A DNA stretch of 64,000 bases from NCBI GenBank assembly GCA_029251405.1, contig JAQXDK010000006.1, forward strand, positions 1-64,000, given 5' to 3'. The position numbers and the translations under genes were made by a program. The notes beneath the pieces were generated by a model. It was not told the origin of the DNA. It ran no database searches and saw only the letters and a list, made by a program, of their open reading frames with translations. Positions 18,035 through 26,729 of the stretch are shown piece after piece. How positions within the stretch are numbered: the stretch's first letter is position 1; every line of letters starts with the position of its first letter. This DNA is from Flavobacteriales bacterium (lineage in GTDB: Bacteria; Bacteroidota; Bacteroidia; Flavobacteriales_D; Parvicellaceae).

Positions 18035-20095
18035 TTATCTTATTGTATTTCCAGGATTAATTTCTTTAGTTGGTGCAACAAATGATAACTCCCCATCTTC
18101 GGTTTCTGCCATTAATATCATTCCTTGAGATTCAACACCTCTAATTTTTCTAGGTGCTAAATTTAATAGAACACTTACTTTTTTTCCTACAACATCATCA
18201 GCCGAAAAGTGTTCTGCTATGCCAGAAACAACTGTTCTTACATCAATTCCTGTATCAACAGTTAATTTAAGTAATTTATCTGCTTTTTCAACTTTTTCTG
18301 CGGCTTTAATAATACCGACTCTAATATCCATTTTAGAGAACTCATCAAAGGTTATTTCGTCTTTCATAGGTGAAAATTTGGTTTGGTTTTTATTAGAGGA
18401 TTTTAGTTTATTGATTTGGTATTCAATTATTTCATCTTCAATTTTCTCAAATAATATATTGGGTTTATTAATTTGATGTCCCTCTAAAATAAGGTTTTGA
18501 TTACCACAATAAGACCATTTAGGGATCTCAATATTTAATAAATTAGCTAATTCAAGAGATTTTTTTGGCATAAAAGGTTCAAAAACAATTACAAGGTTTG
18601 CAGAAATCTGCAACGATATATTCATAATAGTCTTAACTCTCTCTGGATTGGTTTTTACTAATTTCCAAGGTTCAGTTTCAGCTAAATATTTATTTCCAAC
18701 TCTTGCTAATTTCATAGCGTTTGACAAACCGTCTCTAAATTTAAATGCTCTTATGTCCTTTTCTATTTGTAAATGGATTTCTTCAAGATTTAATAATACT
18801 TCTTGATCTATTTCTATCAGCTCTCCAAGAGTTGGTACTACTCCAGCATAATATTTTTGAGTAAGTACTAAAGCGCGATTGATAAAATTTCCAAATATTG
18901 AACAAAGTTCGTTGTTGTTTCTCGCTTGAAAATCTTTCCATGAAAAATCACTGTCTTTGTTTTCTGGTGCTATCGAACAAAGAACATATCTCAAAACATC
19001 TTCCTGATTTGGGAAATCATTTAGAAAATCCTCTGCCCATACCGCCCAATTTTTTGAGGTACTTAATTTTTGTCCCTCTAAATTTAAAAATTCATTAGCA
19101 GGAACATTTTTCGGTAGTATGTACCCGTCTAATTCTGAAAGAATAGCCGGAAAAATTATAGTATGAAAAACAATATTATCTTTTGCTAAAAAATGGACAA
19201 GGTTAGTATCTTCACTTTTCCAATAATCCTCCCAATTTTTATTTTTTTCTTCAGCCCATTTTTTTGTTGCAGATATATATCCAATTGGAGCATCAAACCA
19301 TACGTACAATACTTTTCCCTCACCATCTTTTAGAGGAACTTTTACTCCCCAATCTAAATCTCTTGTAATTGCTCTGGGTTGTAATCCAGCATTAATCCAG
19401 CTCAAACACTGCCCCACTACTTGATTTTTCCATTTTGAAACATCATGTAATTGTTTTCCTCTAAACACCCCTGTGTTAATCCAGTTTTTTAACCATCCTT
19501 CATGCTTATTTAGTGGTAAATACCAATGAGTAGTTTTTCTAAGTTCTGGAATTTTACCACTTAATGTAGATTTTGGATTAATAAGCTCTGTTGGACTAAG
19601 AGCACTTCCACACTTTTCGCATTGATCTCCGTAAGCATTTGCTGCATTGCATTTTGGACATTCTCCAGTTATATATCTATCGGCTAAAAACTGATTAAAA
19701 TCTTTATCAAAATATTGCTCAGATTCTTTTTTTACAAAAGCATTTTTTTTCTCTAATTCTAGAAATAATTCCTGAGCTGTTTTATGGTGGTACTTTGAAG
19801 AAGTTCTGTCATATATATCAAAACTAATTCCTAGTTTTTTAAATACTTCTTTATTATTGGTGTGATAAAGGTCTACTATTTCTTTGGGAGATTTACCTTC
19901 CTTTTTAGCCCTTAAAGTAATTGCTGCACCGTGTTCATCAGACCCACAAATAAAGGCTACGTCTTCTTGGTTAGATCTTAAAAATCTTGCATAAATATCG
20001 GCGGCTATATAAACACCTGCCAAATGACCTAAATGAAGTGGACCATTGGCGTAGGGAAGTGCCGCAGTAATAGTATGTCTTTTAGGTTCCTTCAA
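18035..20095 (-). CDS. metG: Methionine--tRNA ligase
   Basis: This 686-residue class I aminoacyl-tRNA synthetase charges tRNA-Met. The HIGH-type signature is YANGPLHLGHLAG at residues ~15-27. A zinc knuckle CPKCN/CEKCG lies at ~145-162. The KMSKS-type loop is KLSTSKNW near residue 342. A C-terminal EMAP/Trbp111-like tRNA-binding domain (~580-686) begins at FSKMDIRVGIIKAAEKVEKA. Its length matches the long MetG form with the C-terminal dimerisation domain. The frame begins with TTG at 20095 (MKEPKRHTITAALPYANG). The catalytic core starts only a few residues later and no ATG fits, so TTG is probably the real start. The LD-carboxypeptidase gene is divergent, 67 nt away. Confidence 0.97.
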   Translation of the reverse strand: MKEPKRHTITAALPYANGPLHLGHLAGVYIAADIYARFLRSNQEDVAFICGSDEHGAAITLRAKKEGKSPKEIVDLYHTNNKEVFKKLGISFDIYDRTSSKYHHKTAQELFLELEKKNAFVKKESEQYFDKDFNQFLADRYITGECPKCNAANAYGDQCEKCGSALSPTELINPKSTLSGKIPELRKTTHWYLPLNKHEGWLKNWINTGVFRGKQLHDVSKWKNQVVGQCLSWINAGLQPRAITRDLDWGVKVPLKDGEGKVLYVWFDAPIGYISATKKWAEEKNKNWEDYWKSEDTNLVHFLAKDNIVFHTIIFPAILSELDGYILPKNVPANEFLNLEGQKLSTSKNWAVWAEDFLNDFPNQEDVLRYVLCSIAPENKDSDFSWKDFQARNNNELCSIFGNFINRALVLTQKYYAGVVPTLGELIEIDQEVLLNLEEIHLQIEKDIRAFKFRDGLSNAMKLARVGNKYLAETEPWKLVKTNPERVKTIMNISLQISANLVIVFEPFMPKKSLELANLLNIEIPKWSYCGNQNLILEGHQINKPNILFEKIEDEIIEYQINKLKSSNKNQTKFSPMKDEITFDEFSKMDIRVGIIKAAEKVEKADKLLKLTVDTGIDVRTVVSGIAEHFSADDVVGKKVSVLLNLAPRKIRGVESQGMILMAETEDGELSFVAPTKEINPGNTIR

Positions 20096-20162
20096 AGGAT
20101 TGAATTTTTAGTGGCCAAATATAAGTTAATATGCTATTTTTAGCATTAAGAAACTAAATGAA

Positions 20163-21059
20163 ATGCAAATCCCTCCAAAATTAAAAATAAAAGATGAGGT
20201 AATTATATTAGCTCCAGCTAGAAAAGTAGATCAAATAGCTTTAAATACAGCTGAAGAATTACTAAAAAGCTGGGGATTAAGAACATTACTATCAAAAAAC
20301 ATCAAGAAAGAAAATGGTATTTTTGCAGGAACTAAAGACTTAAGAAAACAAGATTTTCAATGGGCTTTAGACCACCCTACAGCCAAAGTAATTTGGTGTT
20401 TTAGAGGAGGTTATGGCTCTACTCAAATCTTAGAAGGGTTAAACCCTTCAGTTTTTTTGAAAGATCCAAAATGGATAATTGGTTATTCAGATATTACCAA
20501 CCTGCACTGTTTTGCTAATATTATATTAAATGCCGCTTCCATACATGCAACTATGCCTATTAATATTTCTAACAATACTAAGGCAACCTTATTATCCCTA
20601 AAAGATTTTCTTTTTAAAAATCAATCTAAGTATCAAATTAAGTCTAATAAGTTTAATGTTTTGGGGAATATTAACGGTAGACTAACTGGAGGAAATCTTT
20701 CTGTATTATGTGCTTGTCTTGGAACTAACTATCAACCCGATTTTGAAAATAAAATTTTATTTATTGAAGATATTGATGAATATTACTACAAGATTGATAG
20801 AATGTTATGGCAACTAAAATATGCTGGAGTTTTTCATCAAATTAGAGGATTAATTGTTGGGAAATTTACAAATATTAAAGACAACACAACCACCTTTGGG
20901 ATGTCATTGGAAGCTATTGTTTTAGAGAAGGTAAAGGAATATAAATTCCCAGTAGTATTTGATTTCCCCTCGGGTCATGTGAACGAAAACCTCACATTGC
21001 CTTTTGGTATAGAAATGAAACTTCAAGTTAATGAAGAATATGTTAAATTAATTTTATGA
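20163..21059 (+). CDS. LD-carboxypeptidase (peptidase family S66)
   Basis: The 298-residue protein matches the S66 family, which trims the terminal D-Ala from murein tetrapeptides during peptidoglycan recycling. The nucleophile Ser is in IIGYSDITNLHC (residues ~101-112). Upstream is the conserved WCFRGGYGSTQIL, and the acid/base residues are expected in LFIEDIDEYYYKIDRML and FPSGHVNENLTLPFG. No signal peptide is visible, consistent with a cytoplasmic recycling enzyme. It overlaps the next gene by 4 nt, joining two envelope-modifying enzymes in one transcript, and lies divergent from metG. Confidence 0.93.
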   Translation: MQIPPKLKIKDEVIILAPARKVDQIALNTAEELLKSWGLRTLLSKNIKKENGIFAGTKDLRKQDFQWALDHPTAKVIWCFRGGYGSTQILEGLNPSVFLKDPKWIIGYSDITNLHCFANIILNAASIHATMPINISNNTKATLLSLKDFLFKNQSKYQIKSNKFNVLGNINGRLTGGNLSVLCACLGTNYQPDFENKILFIEDIDEYYYKIDRMLWQLKYAGVFHQIRGLIVGKFTNIKDNTTTFGMSLEAIVLEKVKEYKFPVVFDFPSGHVNENLTLPFGIEMKLQVNEEYVKLIL

Positions 21060-21670
21060 AGTTTTACATTATTTTTTTTGGAACACTATGTTTGTATAGT
21101 GGTTCTCTTACCAGTCAGTTAGAAAAAGCGTATTTTGAAGTAGAAAAAACTACTTTTAAGTACAGTTTAAACACAGGAGTTTATAAATCCAGGCTTTCAG
21201 GTGCTAATGAAAGAGAAAATAGTTTTAAAAACTTTTCAATTTTTGCTCAAGTATATTTTCCTTTTAAAAGAGCATTAGATACCCCTAATAATTTTCAAAA
21301 GTCTGAAGGGGATTCTACTTATTTTGAACGCTTATTTTCTGTTTGTCCTGTAGCTGTTCTTCATGTTACCGAAAAAGGGGGTAATGCTGTAGGAATGGGA
21401 CAAGAATTATCATTTAAAATAACAAATAAATTTTTTATAAGATCTCAGATCGCAGTAGTTTGGGTTGAATCAAACTCTCAAAAAAACGACGGTTTGCAAA
21501 GCGGTTTAAATTTCCATCATTTTTGGCAATTGTCTCACTATTTAAGCGCTAAAACTTATTTATCTGTTGGGTATAATCATATTTCAAATGGAAAAATATT
21601 TTCAAAAGAAGTAGGGGCTTTATTTGATATGGTGGTAATAGGATTCAGCCACAGACTAGTTAAAAAATAA
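21056..21670 (+). CDS. PagL-like acyloxyacyl hydrolase (lipid A 3-O-deacylase)
   Basis: The 204-residue protein has an N-terminal signal sequence (residues ~1-20) and the beta pattern of a small outer-membrane barrel. Near the end it has LSVGYNHISNGKIF, matching the His-x-Ser catalytic motif of PagL-type lipid A deacylases (YxHxSNG). Earlier strands include GGNAVGMGQELSF and KFFIRSQIAVVWVE. PagL enzymes remove the 3-O acyl chain of lipid A in the outer leaflet. In Bacteroidota, members of this family are often annotated only as acyloxyacyl hydrolase. The 4-nt overlap with the LD-carboxypeptidase gene suggests joint envelope remodelling. The exact substrate is inferred. Confidence 0.8.
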   Translation: MKFYIIFFGTLCLYSGSLTSQLEKAYFEVEKTTFKYSLNTGVYKSRLSGANERENSFKNFSIFAQVYFPFKRALDTPNNFQKSEGDSTYFERLFSVCPVAVLHVTEKGGNAVGMGQELSFKITNKFFIRSQIAVVWVESNSQKNDGLQSGLNFHHFWQLSHYLSAKTYLSVGYNHISNGKIFSKEVGALFDMVVIGFSHRLVKK

Positions 21671-21705
21671 AATTATCGTAAGTGTCTAAAAGTTAAATGT
21701 CTTTC

Positions 21706-23151
21706 TTACTTTATAAATTGCATTCTGTTATTATGGACTCCTTTAAAATCAACTAAATAGACTCCTCTTGGTAATTTAGAAACATCAACATTTACTTGTT
21801 CACTGTTCACTAAAACATTCTTTACAATTTGTCCTACGGAGTTGTATATGGTAATGGTTTCAACAAATTTAATATTTGAAATCGTCAATTCATTACGAAC
21901 TGGATTAGGGAAAATTTTTATTTTATTTTTATTTTCTATTTTTTTAATATTGGTATTAACCCCTCCATTAATATATAGTCTAGATATAGGTAAGTTAGAG
22001 GAATTACCAGCAATTAAAACATCTATATCCGCATCTCCATCAACATCTGCAAATGCAATTGAGGAATTGGAAACATTTTCAAAAGGTGCCGTTGTATCTT
22101 CTGTGAAAACACCTGTTCCATCATTAGTGTATAACCTAGAAAGTGATAGATTAAAAGTATCTCCAATTATTAAGACATCCATGTCGGCATCATTATCTAT
22201 ATCAGCGAATGCAACAGAAGGAGATGAGGCCCCTCGAAAGGGGGAACTAGTTTGTTCTGTGAATAATCCATTTCCGTCATTGTTATATAACTTAGATATG
22301 GGTCTGTAAGACGAATCACTTCCTGCAATTAACAGATCCATATCAGCATCCCCATCCACATCTGCAAATGCAACTGAAGGTCCACGGACACCTTGAAAAG
22401 GCGTAGTAGTTAATTCTGTAAATAAACCATTTCCATCATTGGAATATAGTCTTGGAACGTATGCAGGACTTGCGGGAGAAATGGATAATGTATTACCTGA
22501 AATTAATAGATCCATGTCTGAGTCCCCGTCTATATCTGCAAAGGCAATTGAAGAAAAAGAAACTCCCTGAAAAGGCGTACTTGTTACTTCTGAATAGTTA
22601 CCGTTACCATCATTAGTATACAATTTCGTTATATTTTGGCTGGGCCAAGAAGAAGAAGAATTTCCTGAAATTAACACATCCAGATCAGTATCACCGTCGA
22701 TATCAGCAAATTTAATTGAAGAAAAAGAAACACCTTGAAATGGTGTTCCCGTTAATTCTGTAAAAATACCTGTTCCATCATTAGTGTATAATTTAGATAT
22801 AGGAGGACTTTGACTGGAGGGTGCTCCTGTTATCAAGACATCCATATCTCCGTCTCCATCAACATCAGCAAAAGCTACAGAAGACCAAGAAACCCCCTCG
22901 AAAGGTGTTCCAAATACTTCTGTAAATACACCACTTCCATTATTGGTATATAACTTCGAAATAGTTTGACTTTGATTGGTTGTATCTCCAGTTATTAAGA
23001 CATCTAAATCCGTATCTCCATCTATATCAGCAAAAGCAATTGAGGAATTAGCAACTCCATCGAAAGGCGTACCAATTTGCTCAGTGAATATTTGACCTTC
23101 ATAATAAGAATAGAGTAAAAAACTCAAGCCGAATAAAATAGTTTTTTTCAT
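21706..23151 (-). CDS. FG-GAP/VCBS repeat protein with T9SS type A sorting domain
   Basis: The best start is the ATG at 23151 (MKKTILFGLSFLLYSYYEGQ), a proper signal peptide; the frame extends upstream but that part would precede the signal. Seven repeats of ~58 residues follow, each with FADIDGDTDLDVLITG-type DxDGDxDxD calcium loops and LYTNDGNGLFTE linkers, predicting a seven-bladed beta-propeller. The end is a type A sorting domain (KIFPNPVRNELTISN, TIYNSVGQIV, LPRGVYLVDF). The protein should be exported by the T9SS and bind calcium. Such propellers usually serve in adhesion or as enzyme scaffolds; no catalytic domain is seen here. Confidence 0.87.
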   Translation of the reverse strand: MKKTILFGLSFLLYSYYEGQIFTEQIGTPFDGVANSSIAFADIDGDTDLDVLITGDTTNQSQTISKLYTNNGSGVFTEVFGTPFEGVSWSSVAFADVDGDGDMDVLITGAPSSQSPPISKLYTNDGTGIFTELTGTPFQGVSFSSIKFADIDGDTDLDVLISGNSSSSWPSQNITKLYTNDGNGNYSEVTSTPFQGVSFSSIAFADIDGDSDMDLLISGNTLSISPASPAYVPRLYSNDGNGLFTELTTTPFQGVRGPSVAFADVDGDADMDLLIAGSDSSYRPISKLYNNDGNGLFTEQTSSPFRGASSPSVAFADIDNDADMDVLIIGDTFNLSLSRLYTNDGTGVFTEDTTAPFENVSNSSIAFADVDGDADIDVLIAGNSSNLPISRLYINGGVNTNIKKIENKNKIKIFPNPVRNELTISNIKFVETITIYNSVGQIVKNVLVNSEQVNVDVSKLPRGVYLVDFKGVHNNRMQFIK

Positions 23152-23288
23152 TTTATGGGGTGTTTTGATTATTTGATGTTGAAGCATGAGTTGATATGTC
23201 ATCAAAAACCTTTATCTCACCATCAAAGTCAGTCATATTGAAAATATTAATTTAAAGATACTAAAAGACTTTAATGCTGGGTAATTAG

Positions 23289-23888
23289 TTACATTATAAC
23301 CAATTGTATGGGCCTAGGCTTATCTCCCAAAACTACTAAATGATAAATTCCTTTAGGTAAAATTGAAACATCAAGATTGGGTAATGATTTACCGTGCATT
23401 ACTAAAGAACCGTTTGAATCAAAGATTTGAAATTGAAATCCTAAGTAATTTGATTTAAAATTGATAGCTCCTTTTGTAGGATTTGGGTAAACAAATGGAT
23501 TTAAATCCGAAACTATTTTACTAATTGAACTTGGATTTCCCACTACATTAAAACTGCCCACCATATTCATTGGAATATGAGGTGTACAAACGTACTCATA
23601 CAATCCTACATGAGTAGGAATGTATTGAAAAAAAGTATCTGCAGGAGCCTGCCATATTTGATCAAAAGGTGCAGCACCTAATGGTATGTTTGACGAAGTG
23701 ATAGTATGCACCATTGAGGGGAAATCTAAAGGAAGCCATTGAACGGTATCACCAACATTGACAGAATCTAAATTACCCTGAGGTAAAAACTGCATATAAC
23801 CGTCCCAAACTAAAATTTCATGAATCGTAGCTTTGAATGGATTAATTAAAGAAGAAAACAAACAGATTACAAGCAACTTTTTCATCAT
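23289..23888 (-). CDS. Secreted cupredoxin (plastocyanin/azurin-like) with T9SS type A sorting domain
   Basis: The likely start is one of two adjacent ATGs at 23888/23885 (MMKKLLVICLFSSLINPFKA), which places the signal peptide at the N-terminus. The mature N-terminal domain of ~100 residues carries type 1 copper ligands: His in SMVHTITSS and the Cys-His-Met cluster YVCTPHIPMNMVG. This is the arrangement of small blue copper proteins. A type A sorting domain follows (PFVYPNPTKGAINFKS, FQIFDSNGSLV, LPKGIYHLVVL). It is therefore probably a surface or secreted electron-transfer or copper-binding protein. It is a single gene; the redox partner is not evident. Confidence 0.85.
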   Translation of the reverse strand: MMKKLLVICLFSSLINPFKATIHEILVWDGYMQFLPQGNLDSVNVGDTVQWLPLDFPSMVHTITSSNIPLGAAPFDQIWQAPADTFFQYIPTHVGLYEYVCTPHIPMNMVGSFNVVGNPSSISKIVSDLNPFVYPNPTKGAINFKSNYLGFQFQIFDSNGSLVMHGKSLPNLDVSILPKGIYHLVVLGDKPRPIQLVIM

Positions 23889-24041
23889 TTTTTTAGTTAT
23901 TAATTCTAAATAGAATATCAATTAATTCGATTCTATGTTATATTAAACGAAAAAATTTAGATAAGTGGGGGAGGGTTAAGAATGTAAAATTATCTATTTA
24001 TAAATTCCTCTCTGTAGAACCATCAGAATATTTATAGATAA

Positions 24042-24887
24042 CTATTTCTTTGATTTGATACTTGTTATTAAATCTTTACTTTTTCTAATATAACCATAGT
24101 CTTCTTTTTTTCCAGAAGCTACATCAATGACTGAGTTAGCAGTATTAATTGCTTCTTTTTTCTTGCCCATTATCTTCAAAATTCTAGCTTTATGGTAAAG
24201 CATCCAAAACGCTTCAGGTTTTTTTTCAATGGCAATATTGATCCAATCCAGTGCTAATTCTGGTTCGTTAGAATTATCAGCGTAAAACTTGGCCCCATTA
24301 TAAAAATCATTTGCAGATGGACCCTTGGTTAAAAGTTCTAAATATTGATTCGCAATTTTTTTAGAGGACATTGTTTTTATTTTTATTTCAACTAAAGTGT
24401 TTGCCCATTTTAGAGACATAACAGCACTGAAATCTTTAAATGTCCCAAAATCAATTGTAAATGATTCTACAAAACCTGAAGATTCTCTTAATTCAATAGT
24501 TTGATTATAAACTTCTTTGGCTTCATCGTAATCACCAGTGCCCCAAAGTTCTGTTTCAGAATTTAATAAAACCTTCCAAGCCTTACCATTTGGAACAGTA
24601 AACAAAGAATAACTTCCTTTTTTAACTCTTTGGCCGCCAAAAATTACATCTTCCTCAAAGGTAATTTTAGTTGCTTTGTTAGCTCCTGTTCTCCAAATTT
24701 TATCATAAGGCACTAATCCTCCAAAAATCTCTCTTTCTTTTACTCCTGGTCTAGAGTATTCAACAGAAATGTTAGAAATCCCTACCTTTTGGGTAATAGT
24801 TGCTGTAGGACTAGCTTGAGGTATTTTAATTTGAGCGGTTAAAAAACTGTTGCAAAATATTGCTGTTAGAAGTGTTAATTTTCTCAT
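24042..24887 (-). CDS. DUF2911 domain-containing exported protein with TPR-like tail
   Basis: The 281-residue protein has a signal peptide (residues 1-18, ending FLTAQ). A DUF2911 domain follows, recognised from VEYSRPGVKEREIFGGLVPYD, KIWRTGANKATKITFEEDV and GSYSLFTVPNG. The C-terminal ~80 residues form TPR-like helices (ALDWINIAIEKKPEAFWMLY, KAINTANSVIDVA-like). DUF2911 proteins are common in Bacteroidota and are presumed periplasmic; their function is unknown. The gene is monocistronic and divergent from yraN. Confidence 0.88.
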   Translation of the reverse strand: MRKLTLLTAIFCNSFLTAQIKIPQASPTATITQKVGISNISVEYSRPGVKEREIFGGLVPYDKIWRTGANKATKITFEEDVIFGGQRVKKGSYSLFTVPNGKAWKVLLNSETELWGTGDYDEAKEVYNQTIELRESSGFVESFTIDFGTFKDFSAVMSLKWANTLVEIKIKTMSSKKIANQYLELLTKGPSANDFYNGAKFYADNSNEPELALDWINIAIEKKPEAFWMLYHKARILKIMGKKKEAINTANSVIDVASGKKEDYGYIRKSKDLITSIKSKK

Positions 24888-24954
24888 TATTTTTTATTTA
24901 GTTCTCAAATTTAAAATAAAAAAATTACCAAGAATATATATTATATTTATATAA

Positions 24955-25320
24955 TTGAAGATTAAGAATTTGGAACTGGGGGTTGTAGGCGAATTATTGG
25001 CGTCAGAATTTTTAATTAAAAAAAAGTATAAAATTCTAGAGAAGAATTGGCGTTATAAAAAGTACGAAATTGATCTTATTGCCACCAAAAAAAACTTTCT
25101 TATATTTTTTGAAGTTAAAACGAGAACGAACCCTTACAATTCTATTGAAAATACCATAAGTAGTTGTCAGGAAAAAAGAATTATTTCAGCAGCGGACAGC
25201 TACATAAAAATAAATAAAATTGATTTAGAGATAAGATTTGATATGATATTTATTGAAAGAATTGTAAAATCATATAAATTCACACATTACAAAGAAATAT
25301 TTTATCCAACTTTTGATTAG
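24955..25320 (+). CDS. YraN family (UPF0102) endonuclease-fold protein
   Basis: The 121-residue protein matches the YraN/UPF0102 family, a restriction-endonuclease-like fold of unknown role often encoded near rRNA or DNA metabolism genes. Signature features are GELLASEFL, KILEKNWRYKKYEIDLIA and FFEVKTRT, the last two holding the D...ExK nuclease-type residues. The start is TTG at 24955, directly after an in-frame TAA. No ATG precedes the conserved region, so TTG is effectively forced. It overlaps the following pseudouridine synthase gene by 8 nt, so the pair form an operon. Confidence 0.88.
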   Translation: MKIKNLELGVVGELLASEFLIKKKYKILEKNWRYKKYEIDLIATKKNFLIFFEVKTRTNPYNSIENTISSCQEKRIISAADSYIKINKIDLEIRFDMIFIERIVKSYKFTHYKEIFYPTFD

Positions 25321-26035
25321 ACTTAACAAATATATTTCAAATTCAGGTGTTTGCTCAAGAAGAGAAGCAGATTTACTCATCTCGGATGGTAAAATAAAAG
25401 TTAATAATAAAGTGGAGACAGCATTAGGAATAAAAGTGGATGTTAACGATGTAGTTACTTACAATGGTAAAATACTAAAAGCTGAAAAGCACCAATATAT
25501 ACTGATTAACAAACCAAAGAATTGCATAACTACAGTTAAAGATACTCACGACAGAAAAACAGTAATGGATATTATTGAGGGGGCATGTAGTGAAAGACTT
25601 TACCCTGTAGGAAGATTAGATAGAGACACCACCGGATTATTATTAATGACTAACGATGGCGAATTAACTAAAAGGTTAACACATCCAAGCTTTGGAATAA
25701 AAAAGAAATATGTCATTCAGCTAGCGAGTAGTATTCATCCAGATTGCCTAAAAGAGATGATGAATGGAGTTGTTTTAGAGGATGGTAAAGTAGTATACGA
25801 TGATGTGAAATACGGCCGTCAACAAACAGACAGAACACAACTAATTGTAACGTTACACTCAGGTAAAAATAGAGTTATTAGAAGAACCATTGAATACTTC
25901 AATAAAGAGCTATTACATTTGGATAGAATTGAATTTGCTGGTATTCAAAAAGATGATTTAGTTAGAAATAAATGGCGATTTCTTTCCTTAAAAGAGGTAG
26001 GATATTTAAAAATGATTAAATCTCGGAAATCTTAA
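25313..26035 (+). CDS. 16S/23S rRNA pseudouridine synthase (RsuA/RluB/E/F family)
   Basis: The 240-residue protein has an N-terminal S4 RNA-binding domain (RLNKYISNSGVCSRREADLLI) and a RsuA-type catalytic domain. The catalytic Asp is in GRLDRDTTGLLLMTNDGEL. Later conserved segments are THPSFGIKKKYVI and HSGKNRVIRRTIEYF. It isomerises a uridine in ribosomal RNA; the exact site cannot be told from sequence. It starts with TTG at 25313 inside the end of yraN (8-nt overlap), and no ATG lies before the S4 domain. Its 3' end overlaps the convergent rnc gene by 20 nt. Confidence 0.93.
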   Translation: MIRLNKYISNSGVCSRREADLLISDGKIKVNNKVETALGIKVDVNDVVTYNGKILKAEKHQYILINKPKNCITTVKDTHDRKTVMDIIEGACSERLYPVGRLDRDTTGLLLMTNDGELTKRLTHPSFGIKKKYVIQLASSIHPDCLKEMMNGVVLEDGKVVYDDVKYGRQQTDRTQLIVTLHSGKNRVIRRTIEYFNKELLHLDRIEFAGIQKDDLVRNKWRFLSLKEVGYLKMIKSRKS

Positions 26036-26729
26036 GAGCATCTTTACTTGCATTTTGTTCCGCTATTTTTTTGGAACTTCCTTTACCTTTACCGATGATT
26101 TTATTTTCATTTAAAACGTTAGAAACAAATTGAATTTCTTTAGATGTTTCGATGTCTTTTACCGTTTTAAATTTTATTTCAGAATCATTTTTTTGGTGAA
26201 GGATTAATAATTCACTTTTATAATCTCTGTTTTCAACTATGAGTTGGTCGATATTTAAATAAGGTTTTAGAATGTATTCTTCTATACTTTTTTGTGCAGT
26301 TACATATCCTAAGTCAAAAAAGATAGCACCATAAATCGCTTCAAAGGCATTTCCAATTAAAGATTTAAAATTATTGGATCCTTTTTGATAAAATATAAAT
26401 TCTTCCAATCCAATTTTAGACCCCATTTTGTTTAAATTTTCTCTGCTAACAATTTTAGATCTCAACTGTGTGAGGTATCCTTCTTGCTTTTCAGGATACA
26501 GTTTATATAAATAATTGGCAACACTTAGTGAAATAAATGCATCACCTAAAAACTCCAGTCTTTCATTATCTAAGTTTTTGTTTTGGATGTTTTTATACGA
26601 GCTGTGAGTTAGGGCTTCTAAGTAAATTTTTTGGTCTACAGGGCAAACCCCAAGTTTATTTTTTAGAAAAAGAATAAATGAATCTGATAATAAGGGTGTT
26701 TTCTTTTTTTTAAAAAGAAAATTAAGCAT
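26016..26729 (-). CDS. rnc: Ribonuclease III
   Basis: The 237-residue double-strand-specific endoribonuclease processes rRNA precursors and structured RNAs. The catalytic signature is NERLEFLGDAFISLSVA (residues ~59-76), the second acidic site lies in NAFEAIYGAIFFDLGY, and the C-terminal dsRNA-binding domain ends SSKKIAEQNASKDALKI. An N-terminal lysine-rich stretch (LFKKKKTPLL) precedes the domain. It overlaps fabF by 8 nt and shares the acpP-fabF-rnc operon order common in Bacteroidota. The last 20 nt overlap the convergent pseudouridine synthase gene. Confidence 0.96.
   Translation of the reverse strand: MLNFLFKKKKTPLLSDSFILFLKNKLGVCPVDQKIYLEALTHSSYKNIQNKNLDNERLEFLGDAFISLSVANYLYKLYPEKQEGYLTQLRSKIVSRENLNKMGSKIGLEEFIFYQKGSNNFKSLIGNAFEAIYGAIFFDLGYVTAQKSIEEYILKPYLNIDQLIVENRDYKSELLILHQKNDSEIKFKTVKDIETSKEIQFVSNVLNENKIIGKGKGSSKKIAEQNASKDALKISEI

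Noticed and set aside
20096-20162. Riboswitch between metG and the LD-carboxypeptidase gene
   Set aside because: Only 67 nt separate the two genes, too short for a known aptamer with an expression platform, and no conserved motif is visible.
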